64,000 nt of DNA from NCBI GenBank assembly GCA_030440445.1, contig CP098528.1, positions 868,001 through 932,000 on the forward strand, in the 5' to 3' direction. The DNA comes from Halomonas sp. KG2. Its GTDB lineage: Bacteria; Pseudomonadota; Gammaproteobacteria; Pseudomonadales; Halomonadaceae. Positions 50,728 to 59,914 of this stretch are shown in pieces. The stretch's first letter is position 1. Each line of letters opens with the position of its first letter. Below the pieces are notes generated by a model. It had not been told where the DNA came from and made no database searches. It was given only the letters and a program-made list of their open reading frames with translations. Position numbers and translations under genes: made by a program.

Positions 50728-51222
50728 CTACGGTCGAACGGCGGTAACTTCAATTTCTACTAGCCAACCGGGATTGACTAGTGCATCGACGACCATGGCA
50801 GAGCGAACGGGTAGGTTAGGCTGTTCTTCGGTACCGAAGAATTGCGTGTAGCCAGCCATAAAGCCCTGGAAATCGACTGTCTCGCCCTCTGGCGCGACAA
50901 GAAACGCCTGCATTTTTATAATATCGCCTACCCCTAAACCTAGGTTTTCTAACTGCGCTTTAATGCGGTTCATTACCGTCACTGTTTGCTCTTCGGTGGT
51001 TCCAAACGCTTCTGCACTATTTGGATCGGCATCTTCATTGATGATACTAGGAACGGTGCCACTAAGATAAACCGTCGCACTGCTAGAGGGTATCTCAACC
51101 GCTTGTAGGATAGGAAAATCAGAATTGGGAATAGGGTGGCGAATAATGTCTTCCGCTAGTGCAGTGCCAGCATAGGCGGAGAGCAACGTTAGCCCGATAA
51201 TAGCGTTTCTAAAACTCATCAT
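50728..51222 (-). CDS. secreted RidA family protein
   Basis: The 164-residue precursor has a signal peptide (MMSFRNAIIGLTLLSAYAGT, cleavage after ALA), unusual for the mostly cytoplasmic RidA family. The mature part has PSSSATVYLSGTVPS, EEQTVTVMNRIKAQLENLGLGVGDIIKMQAFLV and PNLPVRSAMVVDALVNPGWLVEIEV, with the imine-hydrolysing Arg present in PVRSAM. It is the last gene of an operon with an exported amine oxidase and cytochrome c. A periplasmic RidA would hydrolyse the imine product of the oxidase and release ammonia. AAGGA precedes the ATG. Confidence 0.9.
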   Translation of the reverse strand: MMSFRNAIIGLTLLSAYAGTALAEDIIRHPIPNSDFPILQAVEIPSSSATVYLSGTVPSIINEDADPNSAEAFGTTEEQTVTVMNRIKAQLENLGLGVGDIIKMQAFLVAPEGETVDFQGFMAGYTQFFGTEEQPNLPVRSAMVVDALVNPGWLVEIEVTAVRP

Positions 51223-51262
51223 TTAATTCCTTTTGAATTGCTTGTGGTTGAGTGAAAAAAAG

Positions 51263-51664
51263 TTAGCGCATACTCGCAATCTGTTCTGCACTAGCTTGGT
51301 TGTCAGTGTAATTATTGCCAAAATTGGTGCGGATAAAGTTCACTACCGAAGCAACTTGTTCATCTTCCAATAAGCCACCTAAAGCGGGCATAGCTTTATG
51401 ACCGTAGATAACCAAGCTGATTGGGTAGGCAGCCGTCATTAAGTTGGGATTGTTAGCAAGCGCTGGGTATTCTCCTGCCCCTTTGGCACCTTGCCCACTG
51501 GGCATGTGACAACCGGCACAAACACCTGCATAGATGGATGCGCCGTCAGTTTGTGTCAGCATGGAAGGGTCATCGAACCAGTTGCTCGTATCAATGGAAG
51601 TCTCCTGGGCCATAAGTGGCATAGAGAGTAAGAGTGCAGTCATTGAAGTGAATAGTGTTTTCAT
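51263..51664 (-). CDS. periplasmic cytochrome c
   Basis: The 133-residue precursor has a signal peptide (cleavage near MAQE) and one heme-binding motif, CAGCH at 49-53, in IYAGVCAGCHMPSGQGAKG. Further conserved features of class I cytochromes are YPALANNPNL and the axial Met in GHKAMPALGG, with VASVVNFIRTNFGN as the final helix. AAGGAG precedes the ATG. Placed 12 bases after the FAD amine oxidase gene, it probably accepts electrons from that enzyme. Confidence 0.93.
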   Translation of the reverse strand: MKTLFTSMTALLLSMPLMAQETSIDTSNWFDDPSMLTQTDGASIYAGVCAGCHMPSGQGAKGAGEYPALANNPNLMTAAYPISLVIYGHKAMPALGGLLEDEQVASVVNFIRTNFGNNYTDNQASAEQIASMR

Positions 51665-51676
51665 ATCGCGAACTCC

Positions 51677-53263
51677 TTAAGCCTCTGTAATAGTGGTGTG
51701 TAGGCGTTCGACGGCATCCAGAGCGGAGAGTACGGCCCCTTCCATCCAGGCCGGAAGATACGAAATATGCTCGCCTGCCATTAACGTTCGCCCGTCCATT
51801 ACGGTGGCGTCTTGGTAGTCCGCTTCACGATCTTGCCATAGCCCATAACAGCCCAATGTCCATGGAACACGATGCCATGCCACTGAAGCGCCGGTTTTGA
51901 ACTCATCGTAATATTGAGGGTGAATCTGCGATCCGTATTCCATGACCTTAGCGATTCGGTCTTCGGGAGAGAGGGCGTTAAATTGATAGGCGTAAGCACC
52001 CCATGGGTAAGCAGCTAAAAGCACGCCCGGGCCATCGCTAAACATGTTGTAGGGCGGGTAAGAAATTAGCGTAATAGGCAGGTTGGTATAGCTAATGCCG
52101 CCGTAGATGTGTTCATCCTCTTCCCAAAAGCGTCGCTTAAACTCAATGCCCGCTTTGAAGGCTGATGCGTAGGGCATGGAATCAATGATCTTGCTCATAC
52201 GTGGTGAGAAGTCATGATCAATCTGGCTGAGTACCGAAAAAGGAATGGTGCAGATGCAGTAATCGGCGGTTTCTGTTTGTTCATTACTGCCGCTATCGGC
52301 GGAGACCCAAGAGGCTGTTACGCGATTACCTTCGTGGCTAATTCGGGTAACTTTAGCGTTATAAGTGATCAGCTCGCCAACTTGCTCTTCAAACCCTTTA
52401 GCAATCATGTCCATCCCACCCACTGGTTGGAAGATGGTGGACTGCATATGCAAGTTATCGCCTGTCGTTAGATTGCGCCAAAGCGTTGAATTCAGTATGT
52501 CAGAAAGGGCGTTCACTTGAGATGGCTCAGGCTTTCCATCAACGCCGCCACCTTCAGGGTGCGACCAACCGCGGAAAGAGGAAGACTCACTCCCTGTTAC
52601 ATAATCTAAATTGTCGTTTAGCGCCCCATAGCGTTTGAGTGCGGCAACGAGTTTTTCTGCATCTTCAGCACTAACCGCTTCATCTAGACCCTTTTGATCA
52701 ACGACTTTGGCAAGTAATTCTGCGACGTGTCCTCTGAAATCAGTGGCCACCTCCTTAAAGCGTTGAGGTTTACCATTAAAGGCCTCTGAGTCATGTAGGT
52801 AGGCGTTATAATTTACCTGAATGAAAGGCTCCAGTTTAACTCCGAAGCGTTTGCAGTAATCCAATACAGCAAAATGATCTGACGGGATTCGCCAAGGGCC
52901 AGGGTTTAAGTAATTGCCTTCGGCAAAGTCGATATGCTGGGTAAATCCACCTAATTCGGTATAGCTGTCGCCTCCACGTAATGTCCAACAACGGCCTCCG
53001 GCCTTATCGCGATACTCGAGAATTTTTACGTTGTAGCCTGCATTACGCAACTCAAAGGCTGCTGTCATGCCTGCTAACCCAGCGCCTAAAATTAAAATGT
53101 TGGTATTGTCAGGGGCTCCCTGTAGGTTTAGTCGACCCCGCCAGTTAGACGGTGAAGCAAAACCCATTGTGCTCATTGCGGAATACATTGCCGCCGCCCC
53201 TGCGACTGCGCCCACCATGCCTAAAAAAGACCGACGCGTAACACCTTCTGGGTTGAATGACAT
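51677..53263 (-). CDS. Tat-exported FAD-dependent amine oxidase
   Basis: The 528-residue precursor carries a Tat signal (TRRSFLG at 9-15 followed by an Ala-rich stretch) and the flavin monoamine oxidase fold: Rossmann GAGLAG at 60-65 with GYNVKILEYRDKAGGRC, YTELGGFTQH, ADYCICTIPFSVLSQID and the C-terminal FAD-binding GRTLMAGEHISYLPAWMEGAVLSALDAV. It oxidises an amine or amino acid to an imine. Partners downstream are a cytochrome c and a secreted RidA. NicA2 of Pseudomonas is a known relative that uses cytochrome c instead of oxygen. AGAGG precedes the ATG. The substrate is unknown. Confidence 0.93.
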   Translation of the reverse strand: MSFNPEGVTRRSFLGMVGAVAGAAAMYSAMSTMGFASPSNWRGRLNLQGAPDNTNILILGAGLAGMTAAFELRNAGYNVKILEYRDKAGGRCWTLRGGDSYTELGGFTQHIDFAEGNYLNPGPWRIPSDHFAVLDYCKRFGVKLEPFIQVNYNAYLHDSEAFNGKPQRFKEVATDFRGHVAELLAKVVDQKGLDEAVSAEDAEKLVAALKRYGALNDNLDYVTGSESSSFRGWSHPEGGGVDGKPEPSQVNALSDILNSTLWRNLTTGDNLHMQSTIFQPVGGMDMIAKGFEEQVGELITYNAKVTRISHEGNRVTASWVSADSGSNEQTETADYCICTIPFSVLSQIDHDFSPRMSKIIDSMPYASAFKAGIEFKRRFWEEDEHIYGGISYTNLPITLISYPPYNMFSDGPGVLLAAYPWGAYAYQFNALSPEDRIAKVMEYGSQIHPQYYDEFKTGASVAWHRVPWTLGCYGLWQDREADYQDATVMDGRTLMAGEHISYLPAWMEGAVLSALDAVERLHTTITEA

Positions 53264-53412
53264 TGCTACCTCTCTATGAAGTCATAGGCAGGTAACTAGA
53301 GTCCATTCAGCTTTTCAGTTTCATCCTATGCATAGCATTAAGAGCAATGTCTTAAGAGCAATGTTTTGAATTTAAGGACTAATCTGCAGGGCTCTAATTA
53401 TCTAGCCGATAT

Positions 53413-53442
53413 ACGGTACATGCAGATATATGCATGTACCGT
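53413..53442. promoter_or_regulatory. 12-bp perfect inverted repeat upstream of the amine oxidase operon
   Basis: ACGGTACATGCA (53413-53424) and TGCATGTACCGT (53431-53442) flank the six bases GATATA. It lies 150 bases upstream of the amine oxidase start, with no poly-T beside it. It is likely an operator for a dimeric regulator whose gene is not adjacent; a hairpin in the 5' leader is the alternative. Confidence 0.6.
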
Positions 53443-53713
53443 GCCAGATTTAATAACCCATTGTTTTAACTAATTTAGTTAAAGTTTATAAATGTTATAA
53501 GAATCACAAGCGTAGGTGTAAATTCCAGATTAGTGCGCGCCTTTAGGGGTTATCTCTTTTTTGGTGCGAGAAGGGGAGATCGCTTGCGGGTGAGCAGATA
53601 CCAGACTTTATCCATTGCTGAACGTTACTCTCTTCAATCAGAAAGCCGTCTCGTTAGCTAAAAGCTGTGGCTGTAAGGATGGCCGTTTTAGGCAAACCGC
53701 TAATACGTAACTC

Positions 53714-53748
53714 AGCTAGCCAAGCCTGAATACGAAGCTTGGCTAGCT
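53714..53748. terminator. 12-bp inverted repeat downstream of the acyltransferase fusion
   Basis: AGCTAGCCAAGC (53714-53725) and GCTTGGCTAGCT (53737-53748) form a perfect stem with an 11-base loop, 50 bases beyond the stop of the minus-strand fusion gene. There is no U-tract, so the terminator role is tentative. Confidence 0.5.
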
Positions 53749-53798
53749 AAACGCTTTATCCTGTCGGCAACAATGACTTCTATCGAGTTGGCGAAAAT

Positions 53799-56700
53799 CT
53801 AAGCATGGCGGCCAATCAGGGTTAAAAAGCCATCTTCATCGATAAACCCTTTATCGCCGGTGACAAACCAGCGTTGGCCATCGAGTTCTTTAATGGCGGC
53901 GGCTGTGCGTTTCGGGTCGTTTAGGTAGCCCCGCATCACCTGAGGACCGCTGATCAAAATCATGCCTGCTTCTCCGGTAGGCTGTTCCGCAAAGCTTTCC
54001 GGTTCAACGATTTTAAAGCTGGTGCCGGGGAGCGGCATGCCGACGGTACCAGCTTTACTGCCTTGCTGTATTGTCTGGTAATGAGCGCCCAACGAATCCG
54101 GTAGATTGACCGATGCCACAGGAGCGGTTTCGGTTGCCCCGTAGCCTTTATAAATTGGCTTATGGAATTTTAGGACGAAGTCGCTGCATACCTGCTCATC
54201 CAATGTTTCGGCACTGACAACGACTGCCCGTAGGCTTTCTAGCATGAGTGGGTGCACTTTGGGGCTGTGGTTTAGGTGCTGTAGAAAGTCTGATGTGCCG
54301 AACATCAGGGTAGCTTTGTGCTTGGCGACAGAGCTGGCAATACCAGCAGTGTCGTTGGGGGCCGCGTGGCAGACCAACGGCAGGCCTTCGATAAGTGGCA
54401 GCAGTTGGGTAACGGTGAGACCAAAGGCATGAAACAGCGGCAGCGAGCCGATCACCACATCGTCATATTGGGTATTAAGCACATCGGAGGTCTGCTTAAT
54501 ATTGGCCATCAGGTTGCGGTGGCTCAGCATGACGCCTTTAGGCTGTCCTTCGCTTCTACTTGGAAACACAATGGCGGCGGTGGCATTGGCATCTCTACTG
54601 CGGCAGTAAAGGCGCTGAAGCAGCCACGCAGGTAGCAGGCGAACGGCAAGCCAAGTGCTGACGCGTTCATGGCGTCGGATATCGGCTTGTAGGTCTTCCA
54701 GGTAAATCGTCTGAGTATTTGCTAGCCGCTGGCTGATGTTTAACCCTTGTTGCTGGAGTTTTTCGACGAAGTGGCGCGAGGTCAGCACTGTATTGATGTC
54801 GGCTTGGGTGAGCGCCGCAGAAAACGCGTCTTCTTTCGCGGTGCCATTGGGTCTGTCGTTAAAATGATAGTTGAGGCTAACCAGTGTTTTTCCAGCCAGA
54901 AGTGTTGCCATATTGGCCAGTGCACCCGCGCTGCTATTGGGCAGCAGTAGGCCCACGTTTTGCTCAGGGGTTAGCGTGTGGATGCGCTTTGCAATATGCA
55001 GACTGGCGGTAAGTGCTTGGCCTGCCGTCAGCGGGTGGCTAAGGGTATCAGTGAGTGCTTGTGCGCCAAGGTTACGCTTCACGCTACGAATCCAGGCGTC
55101 GGGCAGCGAGGGCAGCTCATCGATAGCATGTTGCCACGAGTTAGTTGCTTGTTCGAAGATGCGCCGTTTGAGCACGTCGGCCGGGGTGTCTTTAGGCAGC
55201 GGCTTGCCAAACGCAACGACGACTGAGCGATGGAGAGGCGCGTTACGCAGCTCTTTGAGTTTGCTGGATGAGCGAGAAAACTGGCTACCCCACAGGCCGC
55301 GCAAGTAAAACGGCACAATACGTACCTCTGGGTTCGCCAGCTTACACGCGCGTTCATAGCCTCGGCGCAGCTCGCCTAGCTGGCCGTTGCGGCTGATCGC
55401 GCCTTCGGGGAACAGGCATACCACTTCACCGTTATTCAGCTGTTCGGCAACCGCGGCTAGGGCGTTTTCGGCTCCTGCGCCCCGTTCGATAGGAATACAG
55501 CCCAGCGCCTTAAAAAACCAGCGCAAATACCAACGCTGATAAATATCCTTCAGCATGACAAAGCGCACGGGGCGAGGGCTGGCAATTTGCACCATTGCCC
55601 AGTCTACCCAGCTGATATGGTTGCCAAGCAGCAGCACGCCGCCTTGGGCGGGCAGGTGCTCTAACCCATGAACATCAACACGATAGCGGCGGGTGAGCAG
55701 AAAACTGAGTAGAAAGCGTACTAAGCTTTGCGGCAATTTGAAGATAGTGTAGCCACCGCCCACCATGGCAACGGTCGCCACGAGCAGCAACAGGTAGTGG
55801 CTATCTACACCTGCCAGGGCAAACAGCGCGGTAAGCGCCAAGAAACCCAGCATAGACAGATTCTGAATCCAGTTATTAGCAGCCAACACAGTGCCTAGTT
55901 CATGGTCTGCCGCATGAAATTGAATCAGTGCATTGAGCGGTACAATGAATAACCCGCCCATCATGCCAATAAATACAAAGTTCAGCGCTTGGCTGATGGG
56001 GGTGGTGAGCAGTGGCAGGCACCACAGACCCACCGCAACGCCGACAGCGCCTAATGGAATCAAACCGGTTTCAATACGGTTACGCGACAGCTTGCTGGCA
56101 AGCAATGATCCTAACGCAATCCCAATACCGCTAGCGGCAAGAATTCCTTGCAGTACTAAGGTGTTATCAATGCTGAGTGCATCTTTGGCGTAGGCGGGAA
56201 ACGCGGCGAGCAGCACCTGGCCCACCGACCAGAAAGTCGCAAGACCGATAATTGACAGCCGCAGCACCGGTTGGCGGCCCAGAATGCTCAGGTTGTCTTT
56301 GAGTGCGCTGCCTTTGATATAGCGCTGCCAGGTGAGCGGGGTCGTCGAGGGCTGTGCGTTATCCGGTTTCAAGCGATACAGTGCCATCACTTGTATAACG
56401 CTGTTCAACACCAGCAGCCAGCCCAGCGGCGCAATGCTGCGTAATAGCTCGCCGGGTGTTTGGGCGCTGGGCAAGATCCAGCTTTCAAACAGCGCGGTAA
56501 AGGCCACGGTGCCTGCCAAAATGGCACCAATGGTGACGGCCTGGATAAGTCCGTTAGCTTCTGCCAAGCGGGGTTTGCCAAATAGCCCTTTCACCAAGCC
56601 ATACTTTGCGGGGGAGTAAAAGGCTGACTGAATTGCCAGTATTAGCGTCATGGCAAACGCCAGCCAAAACCAGCCTTGGTAATAAGCGGCGGTGATGCCC

Positions 56701-56972
56701 AGTGAAACAGCGACAGCGGCCCAGGCGGAAACCCGGAGAATGCGAACTTTGGGGTAGCTATCCGCCACATGACCTGCGGGGCTGAACAGTAAAATAAACG
56801 GCAAAAGGATAAGCCCATTGACCAATGCCGTCAGTACCACCTGGGTTTCGCCATCGTAGCTTTTAAAAATCGTGTTTTGAATGACGATTTTATGCCCTAA
56901 ATCCACAAAGGCATTCAAGAAAATGGCAATCAGGTAGGGCCAAACACCCGTGATGCGTAGTAAAGGTTGCAT
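53799..56972 (-). CDS. LplT-PlsC-acyl-ACP synthetase fusion (Aas-like), C-terminally truncated
   Basis: From the ATG at 56972 (AAGGCG upstream) the product is 1057 residues. About residues 1-415 are an LplT-like MFS flippase, 430-620 a PlsC acyltransferase with the GNHISWVDW catalytic block and PEGAISRNG, and 640-1057 an AMP-binding domain with FPSRSEGQPKGVMLSHRN and YGATETAP. It should move and re-acylate lysophospholipids. The adenylation domain stops just after GDKGFIDEDGFLTLIGR; the roughly 100 residues after this, including RFAKI-GGEMVS and the catalytic Lys, are missing. The acyl-ACP synthetase step is therefore likely lost, while flippase and acyltransferase parts look intact. Confidence 0.88.
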   Translation of the reverse strand: MQPLLRITGVWPYLIAIFLNAFVDLGHKIVIQNTIFKSYDGETQVVLTALVNGLILLPFILLFSPAGHVADSYPKVRILRVSAWAAVAVSLGITAAYYQGWFWLAFAMTLILAIQSAFYSPAKYGLVKGLFGKPRLAEANGLIQAVTIGAILAGTVAFTALFESWILPSAQTPGELLRSIAPLGWLLVLNSVIQVMALYRLKPDNAQPSTTPLTWQRYIKGSALKDNLSILGRQPVLRLSIIGLATFWSVGQVLLAAFPAYAKDALSIDNTLVLQGILAASGIGIALGSLLASKLSRNRIETGLIPLGAVGVAVGLWCLPLLTTPISQALNFVFIGMMGGLFIVPLNALIQFHAADHELGTVLAANNWIQNLSMLGFLALTALFALAGVDSHYLLLLVATVAMVGGGYTIFKLPQSLVRFLLSFLLTRRYRVDVHGLEHLPAQGGVLLLGNHISWVDWAMVQIASPRPVRFVMLKDIYQRWYLRWFFKALGCIPIERGAGAENALAAVAEQLNNGEVVCLFPEGAISRNGQLGELRRGYERACKLANPEVRIVPFYLRGLWGSQFSRSSSKLKELRNAPLHRSVVVAFGKPLPKDTPADVLKRRIFEQATNSWQHAIDELPSLPDAWIRSVKRNLGAQALTDTLSHPLTAGQALTASLHIAKRIHTLTPEQNVGLLLPNSSAGALANMATLLAGKTLVSLNYHFNDRPNGTAKEDAFSAALTQADINTVLTSRHFVEKLQQQGLNISQRLANTQTIYLEDLQADIRRHERVSTWLAVRLLPAWLLQRLYCRSRDANATAAIVFPSRSEGQPKGVMLSHRNLMANIKQTSDVLNTQYDDVVIGSLPLFHAFGLTVTQLLPLIEGLPLVCHAAPNDTAGIASSVAKHKATLMFGTSDFLQHLNHSPKVHPLMLESLRAVVVSAETLDEQVCSDFVLKFHKPIYKGYGATETAPVASVNLPDSLGAHYQTIQQGSKAGTVGMPLPGTSFKIVEPESFAEQPTGEAGMILISGPQVMRGYLNDPKRTAAAIKELDGQRWFVTGDKGFIDEDGFLTLIGRHA

Positions 56973-57106
56973 GAAATGACGCCTTATAAACCAGAAGTTA
57001 GGGCACTTTCGGTAAATGGGGTTAATGTTGCAACTCTGGTGGTTCAAGTTGTGTTATTTGGGCTTTACGGTATCGTTATACGCTACTTTATATGTCTGGA
57101 GGTTGT

Positions 57107-57838
57107 GTGTCTCAGACAAGCGCGCTTATTGATACCTTAAAACGCCAGCTGCGCTCCCAGGGGAAAACCTACGCTGATGTGGCGTTATGGCTTGGGTTGA
57201 GCGAGGCCTCGGTCAAACGGCTATTCGCTGAGCAGCACATCACCCTAGAGCGGCTAGAGCGTATTTGCGATCAGCTTAACCTGGAATTTGCTGAGTTGGT
57301 GCAATCCATGCAAGAGGAAGAGCACCGTTTGCAGGAGCTGACCCAGGCGCAGGAGCAGAGCATTGTCGATGATCGTGAGCTGTTCTTGGTCGCTGTGTGT
57401 GTGATTAACGGCTATCGGTTTGATGAAATTCATCACCAGTACCAGCTCAGTGAGGCGCAGTGCACTCGGCAACTGCTGGCGCTAGAACGGCTAAAGCTGA
57501 TTGATCTATTGCCGGGTAATCGAATCCGGCGGCGTGTGGCCGCGAATTTTCGTTGGCGGCCTGGCGGCCCCATTCAGCGTTTTTTCCAGCAATATATTGC
57601 CACAGAGTTTTTTCAGTCCCGTTTCGATAGCGACAGCGAAAAGCTAATTGTGCTGAATGGCCTGCTTTCTCATGCGGGTAATGCTGAATGGCAACAAACG
57701 ATGCAGCGGCTGGCAAAAGAGTTTCACGCCCTGTGTGAACGCGAAAGCGGGCTGCCCATTAATCAGCGCTTTGGTACCACCTCAGTGCTGGCTGTGCGTC
57801 AGTGGCAATATGCGTTGTTCCAGGGCTATAAGCGGTAA
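57107..57838 (+). CDS. XRE family transcriptional regulator
   Basis: The GTG at 57107 is preferred because GGAGG lies just before it; an ATG at 57092 overlaps that site. The 243-residue protein starts with a Cro/C1-type domain (LIDTLKRQLRSQGKTYADVALWLGLSEASVKRLFAEQHITLERLERICDQLNLEFAELVQ), then a second region with FDEIHHQYQLSEAQCTRQLLALERLKLIDLLPGNRIRRRVAANF resembling a winged helix, and a helical C-terminus. It is divergent from the acyltransferase fusion gene, with which it may be paired. Confidence 0.88.
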   Translation: MSQTSALIDTLKRQLRSQGKTYADVALWLGLSEASVKRLFAEQHITLERLERICDQLNLEFAELVQSMQEEEHRLQELTQAQEQSIVDDRELFLVAVCVINGYRFDEIHHQYQLSEAQCTRQLLALERLKLIDLLPGNRIRRRVAANFRWRPGGPIQRFFQQYIATEFFQSRFDSDSEKLIVLNGLLSHAGNAEWQQTMQRLAKEFHALCERESGLPINQRFGTTSVLAVRQWQYALFQGYKR

Positions 57839-57865
57839 GGCTAGGTTCGACATGCCACGCGGCTA

Positions 57866-58801
57866 TCACGATGTATTGCGAAAGAGTGCTGCTTCCTGCG
57901 CTAGCCACTCGGTAAAGCGGCCCACCGCAGGTGGCATTTCCCCATCAGGAGGCAAAATCAAATCATAGGCGAAGGGGGAAATGAGGGGATAGTGCTCTTC
58001 AAAAGGGCGCACTAAAACACCGCTTGCAAGCCGGTCGGCAACGAGTGGGTAGCTGGCAAGTACCACGCCTTGGCCGGCAATGGCTTGATCTAAGGCCAGG
58101 CTATAGAGCGAATATTGGCGCTGGTTAGGCATTTTACTTATCGCTATCCCAACCGCTTTGAACCAATCGCTCCAGCCTGGGATGTGGCGCTGGTTGGCAT
58201 GGGTACACCAATCCACGGTGAGTAGCGTCTGTGTTAGTAAGTCGCTGGGCGATTTTATCGTTGCCTGTGCTAATAAAGTGGGCGAGCAAACGGGAAATAG
58301 TGTGTCTTCAAAAAGACGTTGGCTAGAGACGCCTGGCCAAGGACCTTGTCCGTAGCGCAGCGATAAGCGCGCCCTGTTTGGCAGCCATAACGGTTGGGTT
58401 AGGCGAGACTCGGCATCTAGCGATATTTCTATTTCGCGCTCGTTTGCTTCAAAACGAGGTAAACGAGGCAGCAACCAAAGCTGTAGAAAAGAAGGCGGTG
58501 CGCTGATCAGTAAGCGAAAGGCTTGTTCCGAGCGCTCGGTGACGTGCTGTACGCCACTGGCGATACGCAAAAGCCCCGCTTGCACATCTTCCGCTAATAT
58601 CCGCCCCGCCTCAGTGACACATACTCCATTGGCATGACGTTCAAAGAGCGCCACCCCCAAATGCCCCTCTAGCTGCTTCACCTGACGGCTAACCGCGCCA
58701 GAGGTAACGCCAAGCCGATAAGCGGCGGCTTTGAAGCTGTTCTCGCGCGCAGCTTCGGCAAAGGCGCGTAGTGCATTAAGTGGTAATCTTTCAATTCTCA
58801 T
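57866..58801 (-). CDS. LysR family regulator (GcvA-type)
   Basis: The 311-residue protein has the GcvA-like start LPLNALRAFAEAARENSFKAAAYRLGVTSGAVSRQVKQLEGHLGVALFERHANGV and an effector domain with EISLDAESRLTQPLW, ARLSLRYGQGPWPG. AGGA precedes the ATG. It is divergent from an EamA exporter gene about 100 bases away, which it probably controls. Confidence 0.92.
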   Translation of the reverse strand: MRIERLPLNALRAFAEAARENSFKAAAYRLGVTSGAVSRQVKQLEGHLGVALFERHANGVCVTEAGRILAEDVQAGLLRIASGVQHVTERSEQAFRLLISAPPSFLQLWLLPRLPRFEANEREIEISLDAESRLTQPLWLPNRARLSLRYGQGPWPGVSSQRLFEDTLFPVCSPTLLAQATIKSPSDLLTQTLLTVDWCTHANQRHIPGWSDWFKAVGIAISKMPNQRQYSLYSLALDQAIAGQGVVLASYPLVADRLASGVLVRPFEEHYPLISPFAYDLILPPDGEMPPAVGRFTEWLAQEAALFRNTS

Positions 58802-58898
58802 AGCATGAGTTTTCCTAAGCCTAGGCCAGAGAAGTAATCGTTTGTACGAGGTTTCTCTTCCTGGTGCAATAGGCGCCTTAATGTTATGGGAGCGTGCA

Positions 58899-59828
58899 AT
58901 GAATACTCAAAGAGTAGCGTCAATTAACGCTAATGACAGCTCTGTAGTGGTATTCCAGCGTAAATCAGTGGATACCACAGCAGCATCACTAATGCTGCTA
59001 TTTTGCTTGATACTGGGGTTTCAGCAAGTAGCGATTAAAGGTGTGGCTGAGGATATCTCACCCATGGTGCAGATAGCTCTACGCTCCGCTATCGCTGGAA
59101 CACTGGTCGGTTTACTAGCTTATTGGCGAGGCGTTCGCTGGGCAGATTTGCGCCGTCATTGGATTGCCGGTTTGTTGGTTGGCTTAGGGTTTGCGGCGGA
59201 GTTCGCATTTGTTGCCTGGGGGTTAACGTATACCTTGGCATCGCACATGTCGGTCTTTCTTTACACGGCCCCCATTTTTGCCGCGCTTGGCTTACATCTT
59301 TGGGTGCCTGGTGAACAGCTGTCTATGCGGCAGTGGTGGGGAGTAGGGTTGGCGTTTACAGGGATGGTGATTGCGATGGCGCCGAGTGGTAGCTATGCCA
59401 TAGAGATCATCATCGGTGATGCACTGGGCTTGCTAGCTGGACTCTCCTGGTCGGCTACGACCGTTGTAATTCGCAAGACCTCGCTTTCCGAGGCACCAGC
59501 AGAACTTACCTTAAGCTATCAACTGGGTATAACGGCGCTGCTACTGTTGCCGGTAGCGGTTATCTCTGGCCAGTTAATGAGCGCGCAGTTTGTTCCTATG
59601 GTGGTTGCCAGCCTTGGTTTTCAGGCGCTGGTTATTTCTTTTGGCGCGCTGCTGCTTTGGTTTACGTTGCTGCGCCGTTATCGTGCTTCTCAGTTAGGTG
59701 TGTTTTCTTTCTTAGCGCCGCTTTTTGGTGTGCTTTTTGGTACCCTGCTGCTTAATGAGCCGCTTAGCGTCAATTTTATAATTGGTGGGAGCGTTATCTT
59801 AGCCGGCATTGTTCTGGTAACGCGCTAA
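58899..59828 (+). CDS. EamA/DMT family transporter
   Basis: The ATG at 58899 has GGGAG seven bases upstream; longer forms lack a ribosome site. The 309-residue product contains ten hydrophobic helices in two EamA repeats (LMLLFCLILGFQQVAIKGVAEDISPMVQIALRSAIAGTLVGLLAYW and GDALGLLAGLSWSATTVVIRKTSLSEAPAELTLSYQLGITALLLLP). The family exports amino acids and other metabolites. The LysR gene is divergent upstream. Confidence 0.9.
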   Translation: MNTQRVASINANDSSVVVFQRKSVDTTAASLMLLFCLILGFQQVAIKGVAEDISPMVQIALRSAIAGTLVGLLAYWRGVRWADLRRHWIAGLLVGLGFAAEFAFVAWGLTYTLASHMSVFLYTAPIFAALGLHLWVPGEQLSMRQWWGVGLAFTGMVIAMAPSGSYAIEIIIGDALGLLAGLSWSATTVVIRKTSLSEAPAELTLSYQLGITALLLLPVAVISGQLMSAQFVPMVVASLGFQALVISFGALLLWFTLLRRYRASQLGVFSFLAPLFGVLFGTLLLNEPLSVNFIIGGSVILAGIVLVTR

Positions 59829-59914
59829 CCACGTGGGCCGCCAATGATGGCCTTGCGTCTTTTAATCAGTGAAGAACTGACTTATGGGCCTAACTGTTTT
59901 ATGAATTATTTTTT

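Larger units (their letters stand above)
53264..53798. other. non-coding interval with two perfect inverted repeats
   Basis: This 535-base stretch separates the amine oxidase operon from the truncated acyltransferase fusion. No supported gene is seen on either strand. It is AT-rich near 53450-53510 and holds the two 12-bp inverted repeats listed separately. The missing acyltransferase C-terminus is not found here in any frame read. Confidence 0.7.

Noticed and set aside
53755..53803. continuation of the acyltransferase fusion by frameshift
   Set aside because: The downstream frames on the minus strand show several stops and no RFAKIGGEM-like sequence, so a simple frameshift does not explain the missing part.
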